Shown here in pieces: positions 28,832-37,738 of a DNA stretch of 64,000 bases; the stretch's first letter is position 1, and each line of letters starts with the position of its first letter. The notes under the pieces were generated by a model. That model had not been told where the DNA came from and did no database searches. It saw only the letters and a program-made list of their open reading frames with translations. The DNA comes from Chloroflexota bacterium (GTDB lineage: Bacteria > Chloroflexota > Anaerolineae > Anaerolineales > Villigracilaceae). The stretch is from the NCBI GenBank assembly GCA_016234555.1, contig JACRBJ010000044.1:86737-150736 (forward strand), given 5' to 3'. The position numbers were made by a program, and so were the translations under genes.

Positions 28832-29227
28832 ATGGCAACGATTAAGTGGAATCCCACACAAATGGCGACGGGGGTGGCTGAAGTCGACGAGCAGCATCAG
28901 GAATGGATACGCCGGTACAATCAATTCGATGAAGCAATTCATCAGGGAAAGGGCCTGGAAGCTGCAAAAAGCACGTTGAACTTTTTTATAGCCTACGCCG
29001 ATACTCATTTTCAGTTTGAAGAAGAGGTCATGTCCAAACGCCACAGCCCTGCCGAAAAAGCCAACAAGGACGCCCATGACCATATGCGGCTTGTACTCGA
29101 CGGATTCAAGTCATATGCGGAGAAACACGGGTATTCCATGTCTGAAATGCTGGGGTTGAAATTCCAAATGGAGAGATGGCTTATCAATCACATTTTGACG
29201 GTTGACATTAAATTGCGTGATGCGTAA
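28832..29227 (+). CDS. Bacteriohemerythrin
   Basis: DEQHQEW, HFQFEEEVM, AHDHMR, WLINHILTVD metal-ligand pattern. Confidence 0.9.
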   Translation: MATIKWNPTQMATGVAEVDEQHQEWIRRYNQFDEAIHQGKGLEAAKSTLNFFIAYADTHFQFEEEVMSKRHSPAEKANKDAHDHMRLVLDGFKSYAEKHGYSMSEMLGLKFQMERWLINHILTVDIKLRDA

Positions 29228-29246
29228 GCGATTGGACGGAATCCAT

Positions 29247-29285
29247 ACGCGCCGCGTGACCGAGAGGTACGCGGCGCGTTGTGTT
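29247..29285 (+). terminator. Terminator hairpin
   Basis: ACGCGCCGCGT-GACCGAGAGGT-ACGCGGCGCGT-TGTGTTT. Confidence 0.7.
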
Positions 29286-29294
29286 TCGGGAAAT

Positions 29295-29639
29295 TCATTT
29301 CAACGAAGGCTGGACCATGGAGGCGGGATACCAGCCACTGCCTAAGCGAATTTCACAACCATCTCCCCATGGGTCCGTCATCTCATGCCAGCGGGACCAT
29401 CTCCACTCAGCGGGCGGATTGAACTCCCGCGCTTTTTTATAGCACTCGGCTCTCTGAGCTTCCGCGTAGGCGATTTCAACTTTTATAAACGGTATCGCCA
29501 AGGCGACAAAGGTACTTGCCAAAATCAGGGCGAGCAAAATGACGACAAGCCATTTTTTGAGAAAGTCAATCATGGATTCCATGCTCTCTGTCAAATCACC
29601 TGCACGGCTGGACTTACTCGAATCTACACAAGGGTTCAT
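29295..29639 (-). CDS. Hypothetical single-TM protein
   Basis: WLVVILLALILASTFVALAIPF TM segment. Confidence 0.4.
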   Translation of the reverse strand: MNPCVDSSKSSRAGDLTESMESMIDFLKKWLVVILLALILASTFVALAIPFIKVEIAYAEAQRAECYKKAREFNPPAEWRWSRWHEMTDPWGDGCEIRLGSGWYPASMVQPSLK

Positions 29640-29663
29640 AAAACAACTTAACGCACCGCAATT

Positions 29664-29834
29664 TTATTTGTATTTACTTTCTATTTTATCTATGTACTTA
29701 TTAAGTTGTCTTTTCTTTAGTTCAAACTGGCTCGACTTTACAAAAAAAACAAATGCAAGTCCAAATACTACACACAAACCCGGCAACAACAGACTACATA
29801 TTCCTTGAACTACTTCTTGATAATCTTTTATCAT
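29664..29834 (-). CDS. Small membrane protein, 56 aa
   Basis: Read by eye: MIKDYQEVVQGICSLLLPGLCVVFGLAFVFFVKSSQFELKKRQLNKYIDKIESKYK*; SD GAAGGAGG before ATG; not in supplied ORF track. Confidence 0.6.
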   Translation of the reverse strand: MIKDYQEVVQGICSLLLPGLCVVFGLAFVFFVKSSQFELKKRQLNKYIDKIESKYK

Positions 29835-30105
29835 TTAACGCCTCCTTCAAATGAAATTAATGTTGAATTACATTCTCATCATATACAAAATAACAAAAGT
29901 GAGTTCACTTGTTGGATTTTGGATATCTATGGTAAGTGGAGGCACTTGACTGACTCTCGGTTGCGCCTCCTGTCATCACGAATGGTGTCAAGTGCATTAG
30001 CGTTTTTTCAATCATAGCAGATGACAGGCATTTCGGACTGGTCAAATAATTTCAACTTCGGATTTTCCGTCGTTTGCCCTTCATGCTTGGCAGTATAATC
30101 GCCCC

Positions 30106-31305
30106 ATGCCCATCCTTTCCAATAAACATATCCTTCTCGGTGTGACGGGTTCCATCGCGGTCTACAAAGCCGCCGACCTGGCGTCCAAGCTGGCGCAGGC
30201 GGGGGCGCTGGTGGACGTGATCTTCACCGAGGCGGGGGAAAAGTTCGTCTCGCCGCTCACCTTTCAATCGGTCACGGGACGCCGCGCCTACACCGACGCG
30301 GACCTGTGGGGTAATGAAGCCCATGTCCTGCACGTCAGTTTTGGCAAGACAGCGGATTTGCTGCTCATCGCGCCCTGCACGGCAGATACGATGGCGAAGC
30401 TCGCCAACGGCATCGCCGATAATCTGCTGACGGTCACGGCGCTGGCGGCTCAATGTCCGCTGGTGATTGCGCCCGCGATGGACGGCGGCATGTTTTCCCA
30501 CCCCGCCACGCAGAAAAATGTGGAAACGCTCAAAGGGCGCGGCGCGACAGTGATCGGTCCCGCCGAAGGACATCTCGCTTCGGGACTGGTTGGTCCCGGA
30601 CGGATGAGCGAGCCGGCTGAAATCCTTGGCTGTGTGCGGATGGTGCTTGGAAAAAATGGAAAACTCGCGGGCAGGAAGGTCGTCATCACTGCGGGCGGGA
30701 CTCAGGAAGCGCTCGACCCGGTGCGGGTCATCACCAACCATTCATCGGGCAAGCAGGGATATGCCGTCGCCCAAGCCGCCATCGATGCCGGCGCGGACGT
30801 TTGCCTGATCACTGCCCCGACGGCTCTCACCCCGCCCGTGGGCGCGCGCGTGGTCAATGTGAAGAGCGCGCAGGACATGCTCGAAGCGGTTTTGTCCGAA
30901 CCAGCCGATGCGTTGGTCATGGCGGCGGCGGCGGCAGACTTCACACCGAAAACCGTCGCCAAAGACAAGATGAAAAAGCGCGACGGCATTCCACAGATCG
31001 AACTCACAGCCGCACCCGACATCCTGAAAACAGTCGCCAGCCAACAGCGGAGTCTTTTCAAGGTGGTGGTCGGCTTCGCGGCGGAGAGTCAACATCTTCT
31101 CGAAAATGCGACCGAGAAGTTACAATCCAAGAAATTGGATTTGATCGTGGCGAACGACATCTCGTCCGCCGATGCGGGCTTTGCGGTGGATACGAACCGC
31201 GTCACCTTAATGTTTGCAGACGGAACGAGCGAGACCCTGCCGCTGATGAGCAAAACCGAAGTGGCGGAAAAAATCGTAGAACACACATCGAGACTGTTGG
31301 AGTAA
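30106..31305 (+). CDS. coaBC: Phosphopantothenoylcysteine decarboxylase/phosphopantothenate-cysteine ligase
   Basis: HILLGVTGSIAVYKAADLASKL, APAMDGGMFSHPA, VVITAGGTQEALDPVRVITNHSSGKQGYA. Confidence 0.93.
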   Translation: MPILSNKHILLGVTGSIAVYKAADLASKLAQAGALVDVIFTEAGEKFVSPLTFQSVTGRRAYTDADLWGNEAHVLHVSFGKTADLLLIAPCTADTMAKLANGIADNLLTVTALAAQCPLVIAPAMDGGMFSHPATQKNVETLKGRGATVIGPAEGHLASGLVGPGRMSEPAEILGCVRMVLGKNGKLAGRKVVITAGGTQEALDPVRVITNHSSGKQGYAVAQAAIDAGADVCLITAPTALTPPVGARVVNVKSAQDMLEAVLSEPADALVMAAAAADFTPKTVAKDKMKKRDGIPQIELTAAPDILKTVASQQRSLFKVVVGFAAESQHLLENATEKLQSKKLDLIVANDISSADAGFAVDTNRVTLMFADGTSETLPLMSKTEVAEKIVEHTSRLLE

Positions 31306-31307
31306 CC

Positions 31308-32039
31308 ATGCGCGTTTTGATCATCTCGGATATTCATGCAAATTACACTGCGCTCGAAGCCGTCCTGAAGGATGCTGGTCAGGTGGACGAGACCTGGTGC
31401 CTGGGCGACCTTGTCGGCTACGGACCCGACCCAAATGCGACGGTCGAGGAAATACGCGACATCCCCAACCTCACCTGCATCCTCGGCAATCACGACATGG
31501 CGGTCATCGGCAAGATGCCGCTCGAAGCCTTCAACGGCGAGGCGCGTCGTTCGCTTGCCTACCACGAGAAGGTCATCTCGGCGAGCAACATGAGTTTCAT
31601 GCGTTCGCTTTCGGCGAATGTCAAGGTGCGCGGGGAGGCTACGCTCGCGCATGGCAGTCCGCGCGACCCGCTGTGGGAGTACATCATCAACGGGCTGACG
31701 GCTCGCCTGAATTTCGACCACTTCGATACGCCCTGGTGTTTCGTCGGACATTCCCACGTCCAATGTATCTTTGCGCTGAACGAACAGAACGACCGTGTGA
31801 CCCTCGACCAGACCCAACCCGACCATACGATCAACCTGCACCCAAGGCTGATTCTGAATCCGGGGTCGGTTGGTCAGCCCCGGGACCGGAATCCGAAAGC
31901 CGCCTACGCCATTTACGACACCGAAGCCCGCACCTGGACTCCGCGTCGCGCGGAATACAACATCGTGGAGGTGCAGGATCGCATCCGCGCGGCTGGACTG
32001 CCGGAAAAGCATGCGGTGCGGATTGCAGAGGGCTGGTAA
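31308..32039 (+). CDS. Metallophosphoesterase family protein
   Basis: MRVLIISDIHANYTALEAVL, CLGDLVGYGPDP, CILGNHDMA, FVGHSHVQ, LNPGSVGQPRD. Confidence 0.88.
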   Translation: MRVLIISDIHANYTALEAVLKDAGQVDETWCLGDLVGYGPDPNATVEEIRDIPNLTCILGNHDMAVIGKMPLEAFNGEARRSLAYHEKVISASNMSFMRSLSANVKVRGEATLAHGSPRDPLWEYIINGLTARLNFDHFDTPWCFVGHSHVQCIFALNEQNDRVTLDQTQPDHTINLHPRLILNPGSVGQPRDRNPKAAYAIYDTEARTWTPRRAEYNIVEVQDRIRAAGLPEKHAVRIAEGW

Positions 32040-32160
32040 CGACCGGCGTGACCAGCTTGCTGGTCATGGATGGCAAGCCAAGTCCAAAATAAGTGGAACC
32101 ATTTTCCTGTGGCGTTCGTCCTTTGGGCAGAGAAATCACCAAAGGTAGAAGGAGAAAGTC

Positions 32161-33117
32161 ATGAAAAAGATATTGTCCCTGAGTCTCATACTCATCGCCA
32201 CCCTGGTCCTTGCCGCGTGCGCCGCTGCCGCACCATCGGAGGCACCTGCCCCGATGGACTTTTTGGAAGGCGGGGCTGCCGCCCCACAGGAGGAAATGTT
32301 CGCGCCAGCACCCGAAGCCGCGGACCAATCCACCACATCAAACAGCGGAGCGGGAGCTTCAGCCGCCAGCGTGGAGCGCCTTGTCATCCAAAACGCCGAC
32401 CTTGCCATCGTCGTCTCGGATGTGGAGGGGCGCATGAAAAACATCCAGGTCATGGCCCAGCAGATGGGCGGATTTGTCGTCTCATCCAATTTAGGGCAGA
32501 GTTATACGAGGGATAATATTCAAGTGCCGGTGGCGCAGATCACGATCCGCGTGCCAGCCGAGCAACTCGACAAAGCGCTGGAGCAGATCAAGAAGGACGT
32601 GATCGAGGTACAGAACGAAACGCGCTCCGGTCAGGATGTCACCGCCGAATACGTGGATTTGCAATCGCGCCTGAAGAATTACGAAGCCGCTGAGGCGCAA
32701 CTGGAGAAAATTCTCGAAACCGCCACCGAGACCGAGGATGTGGTCAACGTCTTTAACCAACTCGTGTACTACCGCGAGCAAATCGAGCTGGTCAAGGGGC
32801 AGATGAAATATTACGAGGAAGCCGCCGCACTCTCCGCAATCAGCATCCGCATCATTGCCGAAGAAACCATCCAGCCGGTTGTGATCGGCAAGTGGGAACC
32901 CAAAGGCGTGGCGCTCGAAGCCGTGCAGGATTTGATTGACTACCTCAAAGGTTTCGTGGATTTCCTCATCCGCTTTGTGATCTTCATCCTGCCGGTCCTG
33001 ATTACCATTTGTGGACCAACCTACCTGATCTTCCTGGGAGGGCGGTTTGTCTTCCGCAAAGTGCGTGGTAACAAACCAAAGGTGGAGCAGCCGCAAACTC
33101 CCCCTGATGAAAAGTAA
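32161..33117 (+). CDS. DUF4349 domain lipoprotein
   Basis: Lipobox VLAACAA; LVIQNADLAIVVSDVEGRMKNI...EYVDLQSRLKN; C-terminal TM. Confidence 0.8.
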   Translation: MKKILSLSLILIATLVLAACAAAAPSEAPAPMDFLEGGAAAPQEEMFAPAPEAADQSTTSNSGAGASAASVERLVIQNADLAIVVSDVEGRMKNIQVMAQQMGGFVVSSNLGQSYTRDNIQVPVAQITIRVPAEQLDKALEQIKKDVIEVQNETRSGQDVTAEYVDLQSRLKNYEAAEAQLEKILETATETEDVVNVFNQLVYYREQIELVKGQMKYYEEAAALSAISIRIIAEETIQPVVIGKWEPKGVALEAVQDLIDYLKGFVDFLIRFVIFILPVLITICGPTYLIFLGGRFVFRKVRGNKPKVEQPQTPPDEK

Positions 33118-33126
33118 TTGACACTC

Positions 33127-33166
33127 AGCTTGCAGGTTCAGCGTTTGAACCTGCAAGCTTTTTAAT
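33127..33166. terminator. Strong terminator
   Basis: AGCTTGCAGGTTCA-GCGTT-TGAACCTGCAAGCT-TTTTAATTT, 14-bp perfect stem. Confidence 0.9.
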
Positions 33167-33167
33167 T

Positions 33168-34073
33168 TCACCGCGCCAGCGAGAGGAAGACATCCTCCAG
33201 GGTTGGTTCGCCCCTTTCGATTTTTTCGACGCGGATTCCTTTTTCTTCCAACAAGCTTTGCAAGGACTTTTTCCCTACCCGCTGGCTGATGACCCGTAAA
33301 TGGTCCCCAGCCAACCCGACGCGTTCCACGCCGTCCATCGCGGAAAGAATCTCCAGCCCCTGCTCCAGAGGATTCGCGTACACCTCCCAAACATCCCCCG
33401 TAATAATTGACTTTTTCAACGCTGTCGGCGTGTCCATTGCCAGCAGTTTGCCGTCGCGCATCACGCCGACGCGCTCGCAGTATTCGGCTTCGTCCATGTA
33501 ATGCGTGGTGACGAGAATGGTCACGCCGTTTTCGGCAAGCTCGTAGATCAAATCCCAAAAGGCGCGGCGGGCGGTGGGATCGACACCCGAGGTGGGTTCA
33601 TCGAGGAAGAGCAGTTTCGGCTCATGAACCAGCGCGATGCCCAGCGAAAGTCTCTGCCGCCAGCCAGTGGACATGTCCCTTGTCAGCGTGGACTCATGTC
33701 CTTTAAGTCCGACCAGCTCAAGGGTATGCTGAATCCGCTCCTTGTCGGTGATTCCGTACACGCCGCCGTAGAAGGTCAAATTCTCCAACGTGGTCAGGTC
33801 ATCATAAATGGCAAACTTCTGCGACATGTATCCGACACGCGCCCGGACTTCCTCGCTCTGACTGGCGACGTCGTATCCCAAAACGGTTGCGCTCCCGTCA
33901 CTGGGTTTGAGCAAACCAAGCAACATGCGAATGGTGGTGGTCTTGCCTGAACCGTTCGGACCAAGATAACCGACCACCTCCCCTGCCTGCACTTCAAAAT
34001 TGATGTGGTCCACCGCGACGAAATCGCCAAATTTGCGGGTAAGGTTTTTGACGGAGATGACAGGATCGGTCAT
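33168..34073 (-). CDS. ABC transporter ATP-binding protein
   Basis: Walker A GPNGSGKTTT, LFLDEPTSGVDP, TTHYMDEAEYCERV. Confidence 0.9.
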   Translation of the reverse strand: MTDPVISVKNLTRKFGDFVAVDHINFEVQAGEVVGYLGPNGSGKTTTIRMLLGLLKPSDGSATVLGYDVASQSEEVRARVGYMSQKFAIYDDLTTLENLTFYGGVYGITDKERIQHTLELVGLKGHESTLTRDMSTGWRQRLSLGIALVHEPKLLFLDEPTSGVDPTARRAFWDLIYELAENGVTILVTTHYMDEAEYCERVGVMRDGKLLAMDTPTALKKSIITGDVWEVYANPLEQGLEILSAMDGVERVGLAGDHLRVISQRVGKKSLQSLLEEKGIRVEKIERGEPTLEDVFLSLAR

Positions 34074-34561
34074 GGAATTTCCTTTTTGATTGCGGCACGA
34101 ATCAGTTCAGCTTTCTGTGCACGTCCCATTTTTTCATAGGCAAGCGCCTCATGCTGCAAGGGAAGAACGGGGACTTGAAACTCATGCCAGTCGACCCAAA
34201 CGCGGGTGGAGGCAATGTCGATTGCGGGATCCCAAATTCCAGTTGGGGAACGATGACGCATGTCGCCGAGGAACTCTACCTGCAATCCATTTATCTCCGC
34301 CTGCCCATGATATGAAAGAGTGTGTTCCGATTCCCAAACATGTACGGGAGTTTTCACGAATTCAGTCAAATGTTTTTCAATAATGTAAATGGTCTGGGCA
34401 TCAGTCTGCAAATCAAGGTCATTCACGGGAATATCAACACCCTGCAAGCGCAGGCCTGCGCTCCCCGTTAAGGCCCAAGGCAAGTCGGCGGGAGGGATTT
34501 TTTCAATCAGCAAACGCAGAACTTTTGCATGTTGATCGGGAAGGTCAAGGACGGTGTTCAT
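34070..34561 (-). CDS. Nucleotidyltransferase-fold protein
   Basis: ALTGSAGLRLQGVDIPVNDLDLQTD; 4-bp overlaps with both flanking ABC genes. Confidence 0.6.
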   Translation of the reverse strand: MNTVLDLPDQHAKVLRLLIEKIPPADLPWALTGSAGLRLQGVDIPVNDLDLQTDAQTIYIIEKHLTEFVKTPVHVWESEHTLSYHGQAEINGLQVEFLGDMRHRSPTGIWDPAIDIASTRVWVDWHEFQVPVLPLQHEALAYEKMGRAQKAELIRAAIKKEIP

Positions 34562-35556
34562 TCAACTGACTCCGATAATGCAATAAAGACATCCTCCAAA
34601 GCGGGCGGGACGACTCGCAGGTCAATCAACGTGCCGCCAGCAGATTTGATCTCATCGGGCAGTCGCCCCAAAATGAGGTCGGACTTTCCCTCGCGCACGC
34701 GGACGTGCAACTTATCGCCAAACGCGGCGACATCCTCGACATCTTCGTCCTGGTGAGCCACGTGCCTGAGCGTATTAATTGGGTCGCCGCGCAACTCCAG
34801 CACGCGCCCATTCAACCGCGCCCGCAAATTGGACGGCGTATCTTCGGCAATGATTTTGCCCGTTTTCACAAATCCAACCCGATGACAACGCGAGGCTTCG
34901 TCCATGTAGGGGGTGGAGATAATAACGGAGACGCCACCCGCCCTCACCCCTTGCCCCTTATCATCCCCGAAGGGGGCTCCCTGAGGGAGAGGGGTTGGGG
35001 TGAGGGGAACAGATGCTAACTTAATTACCAACTGCCAGAAATCCTGCCGTGTGACGGGGTCCACGCCCGTGGTGGGTTCATCGAGCAACAACAGACGGGG
35101 GCGTGTGACCAAGGCGGAGGCAAGTCCCAGTTTTTGCTTCATGCCGCCGGAGAGCTGTCCCGCGCGGCGGTCTTTGAACTTTTCCAAGCCGACGAATTCA
35201 AGGATTTCCATCGAGCGCGGAAGCCATTCGGTCTGGGAAAGTCCGCGCACTTCCGCAAAGAAGCGGATATTCTCCAGCACGGTCAAATCCTCGTACATCG
35301 AAAACCGCTGGGACAGATACCCTATCTGCGAGCGGACTTGTTCGACCTGTTTCCGCACATCGTAACCGCAGACGTTGATCTCGCCTGAATCAGGCAGGAG
35401 AGCGCCGACCAGCAGGCGCATGGTGGTCGTCTTGCCTGCGCCATCCGAGCCGACCAGTCCGTAGATTTCGCCTTCCTGAACGTGCAGGGAGATGTCATCC
35501 ACGGCGTGGGTCGCGCCGAAAGATTTCGAGACGTGAGTTGCTTCGACTAAATTCAT
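34558..35556 (-). CDS. ABC transporter ATP-binding protein with in-frame repeat-derived insertion
   Basis: Walker A GSDGAGKTTT, LSGGMKQKLGLA, LLLLDEPTTGVDP, then inserted SVPLTPTPLPQGAPFGDDKGQGVRAGG before VSVIISTPYMDEA. Confidence 0.88.
   Translation of the reverse strand: MNLVEATHVSKSFGATHAVDDISLHVQEGEIYGLVGSDGAGKTTTMRLLVGALLPDSGEINVCGYDVRKQVEQVRSQIGYLSQRFSMYEDLTVLENIRFFAEVRGLSQTEWLPRSMEILEFVGLEKFKDRRAGQLSGGMKQKLGLASALVTRPRLLLLDEPTTGVDPVTRQDFWQLVIKLASVPLTPTPLPQGAPFGDDKGQGVRAGGVSVIISTPYMDEASRCHRVGFVKTGKIIAEDTPSNLRARLNGRVLELRGDPINTLRHVAHQDEDVEDVAAFGDKLHVRVREGKSDLILGRLPDEIKSAGGTLIDLRVVPPALEDVFIALSESVE
34940..35003. repeat. CCTCACCCC/GGGGTGAGG palindromic element inside an ABC ATPase CDS
   Basis: CCTCACCCCTTGCCCC...GGGAGAGGGGTTGGGGTGAGGGG. 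Confidence 0.85.
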
Positions 35557-36320
35557 GCCAGCATTTCCTTTGCGCGTTCAAGCATGACCTTCTTGAACGG
35601 CGGAAGATTTTTGAGGATTTTGAAAAACGGCACGGGGATGATTTCCTGATTGGCAATTCGCTGCGTGCGCGGGTTGATTCGACCTTCGAGCGCAAGTTCC
35701 CGTCCCGCCTGAATGTACGCCGTGTAGACCTGATCCAAACGCGGGAGTTTTTTCCGCTTCTCGGGGTCGTGTCCGTAGCCAGCCAGTTTTCCGCCGTTGC
35801 GGACGAGTTTGCCCACATGCGGCGCATCCATAAATCGCGCAAAGGCGCGGAAATACGAAAGCGCGTTGCGTGGAGTCTCATCCTCCAGATTATCACAGCA
35901 GACCAACGAAACGAATGGCTTGGAGCAAACGGCATGGTCAATGTGATGGAACAACAGTCCGCTTTGGGTGAGCATCACCTGGTTCACGTCACTGGTGGAG
36001 TAAAGTCGGTCAAGGAAGGTCTTGAGCAATCCCGACATGCCGAAGACGTAGACAGGCGTCGCGTAAATCACAACATCCGATTTCGCAATCTTGTCAAAAA
36101 TCGAAGCCACATCATCGCGGTCACGATAGGCGCACTGGAGATAATGTTCCGCTTCGTGGCATTCGCCACAGGACAGGCAGCGGTTGATCTTGTATTTGGC
36201 AAGAGTCACAATTTCACATTCCGCGCCCGCCTCGCTTGCACCTTGAAACAGCAGGTCGAGCAGGTAACAGGTATGTCCCTTGTCGCCGCGATGGGAGCCA
36301 TTGATCGCAAGTAATTTCAT
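35553..36320 (-). CDS. Flavodoxin-fold/NADPH-dependent FMN reductase family (iron-sulfur flavoprotein-like)
   Basis: MKLLAINGSHRGDKGHTCYLLDLL, CLSCGECHEAEHYLQC, YATPVYVFGMSGLLKTFLDR. Confidence 0.75.
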   Translation of the reverse strand: MKLLAINGSHRGDKGHTCYLLDLLFQGASEAGAECEIVTLAKYKINRCLSCGECHEAEHYLQCAYRDRDDVASIFDKIAKSDVVIYATPVYVFGMSGLLKTFLDRLYSTSDVNQVMLTQSGLLFHHIDHAVCSKPFVSLVCCDNLEDETPRNALSYFRAFARFMDAPHVGKLVRNGGKLAGYGHDPEKRKKLPRLDQVYTAYIQAGRELALEGRINPRTQRIANQEIIPVPFFKILKNLPPFKKVMLERAKEMLA

Positions 36321-36323
36321 TCT

Positions 36324-36737
36324 CTATACCTTCGATATTTCTTTTCTCTTGGCATTGAAGTAGGAAAACGTAAACAGTGAAAAAATAATCGCCTGCATGA
36401 CGAATGATGGGATAAGCGCGTCGAGTGGCACAAACCCGACTTTGATTCCCCAAACCTGGGTGACGATTTCTCCGACGACCACAACCAGTGTGATTGGGAG
36501 GATGTCTTTTCTTTCCAAAGGTTTGCGGTCTGCCCAAAGCAGCAGGACGGTCCAACCAAACATCAGCGGAGCGCCCATGCCCATTGCATATCGAAAATCA
36601 GCCATCGGATGAAAATCCACAGGCTGGTTCATGAACTGGAACAGGCTGGGGATTAACATCATCACGCCTGCGACAAAGTCCACAACCGCGCCAACCCAAT
36701 AACTCACTCGTAACCAGCGGACAACATTATTTTTCAT
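36324..36737 (-). CDS. Hypothetical four-TM membrane protein
   Basis: Hydrophobic 137-aa ORF in operon. Confidence 0.5.
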   Translation of the reverse strand: MKNNVVRWLRVSYWVGAVVDFVAGVMMLIPSLFQFMNQPVDFHPMADFRYAMGMGAPLMFGWTVLLLWADRKPLERKDILPITLVVVVGEIVTQVWGIKVGFVPLDALIPSFVMQAIIFSLFTFSYFNAKRKEISKV

Positions 36738-37209
36738 TATCAGTCCTCACATGATGAATGACAACCATGGCTTCGCCATTTGCCAATGCTTCCAATTGTT
36801 CGCGGCTGGGACGTTTTGGCAAGCCATGAGCCTTTTCCATAATCATCCCGATCAAGCGGGGGTGACGTTCGAGACGCACTTCCAAAAAATCAGCAAACCT
36901 CGAAGAGTCGGTGACTATCTCCGCCGTGCCTTGAATATGCTTCGCGCCTACACGCAGCTCCACCTGTGAATTCGACTGGATGTTGCGTACCCAATCCGCA
37001 TTAAGTCCGCGCGCCGCGCCGAGGTAATAATCCTCGCCGATCTTTTCATATTGAAGCGGTGTCACCCGCTTCTTCCCAGACTTTCTGCCCGTCGTCGTCA
37101 ACAGGACGATGAACCCGCCGATGATGGGTCCCAGTCCAAGGGCATAAAGTACGCGATGGATTTTTTGAATATTCTTCATCTTCGACCAGTCGAATGTGTT
37201 TGGTTTCAT
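36727..37209 (-). CDS. Nitroreductase/deazaflavin-dependent oxidoreductase (DDN-like)
   Basis: LLTTTGRKSGKKRVTPLQYEKIGEDYYLGAARGLNADWVRNIQSN. Confidence 0.8.
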   Translation of the reverse strand: MKPNTFDWSKMKNIQKIHRVLYALGLGPIIGGFIVLLTTTGRKSGKKRVTPLQYEKIGEDYYLGAARGLNADWVRNIQSNSQVELRVGAKHIQGTAEIVTDSSRFADFLEVRLERHPRLIGMIMEKAHGLPKRPSREQLEALANGEAMVVIHHVRTDNEK

Positions 37210-37230
37210 GGTGTATTTCTTTCTCTGTTT

Positions 37231-37258
37231 AGTCGAAAGTTAAAGGTCGAAGGTCACG
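37231..37258. repeat. Heptamer array, left flank of the four-helix-bundle gene
   Basis: AGTCGAA AGTTAAA GGTCGAA GGTCACG. Confidence 0.8.
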
Positions 37259-37261
37259 GAG

Positions 37262-37672
37262 CTAGGCTTCGTAGTCAGCCGCGTTGTCTGAGGCCCGTCG
37301 CGGGCGGGGGTTGGTTTCGAGATATTTGATAAACCTGGCGGTTTGGCGAGAGCAGGTTTCTGCCATTGCAAACGTCTCTTTGAATTGTTCTTCTGTGATG
37401 TAGTTTTGGTCAAGGGCAATGTAAAGTTGCGCCCTGACTTCACCAGCCGACGCGCGTGCCATGCCAAGGAAATTAATGAACTGCACGTCCGTACGGCTCT
37501 CGAATCCCTCGGCGATATTGCTCATGACAGAAATGCTCGCTCGACGGATTTGGTCACGAAGCCCAAAGTCACGATTGAACCCCGCCTGATTGGTATGAGC
37601 ATAAACCGAGTTGGTCAATTGCCTCGCCGTCTTCCATGCTTCAATCTCTTCAAACCGAGTGATGGCTGTCAT
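37262..37672 (-). CDS. Four-helix-bundle protein (23S rRNA intervening-sequence/S23 family)
   Basis: FEEIEAWKTARQLTNSVY...DFGLRDQIRRASISVMSNIAEGFE...FLGMARASAGEVRAQL. Confidence 0.88.
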   Translation of the reverse strand: MTAITRFEEIEAWKTARQLTNSVYAHTNQAGFNRDFGLRDQIRRASISVMSNIAEGFESRTDVQFINFLGMARASAGEVRAQLYIALDQNYITEEQFKETFAMAETCSRQTARFIKYLETNPRPRRASDNAADYEA

Positions 37673-37689
37673 TTTCCATTTCCTTTTTC

Positions 37690-37738
37690 TGACCTTTGAC
37701 TTTCAACTTTAGACCTTCGACTTTAGACCTTCGATCTT
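37690..37738. repeat. Heptamer array (7 units), right flank, inverted relative to 37231-37258
   Basis: TGACCTT TGACTTT CAACTTT AGACCTT CGACTTT AGACCTT CGATCTT. Confidence 0.85.

Noticed and set aside
32049-32066. TGACCAGC-TT-GCTGGTCA palindrome after the metallophosphoesterase gene
   Set aside because: Only 8-bp arms, no T-run; too weak alone to call a terminator or operator
37262-37672. Diversity-generating retroelement (Avd-like accessory protein)
   Set aside because: Four-helix-bundle family includes bAvd, but no reverse transcriptase or template/variable repeat pair was seen in the window
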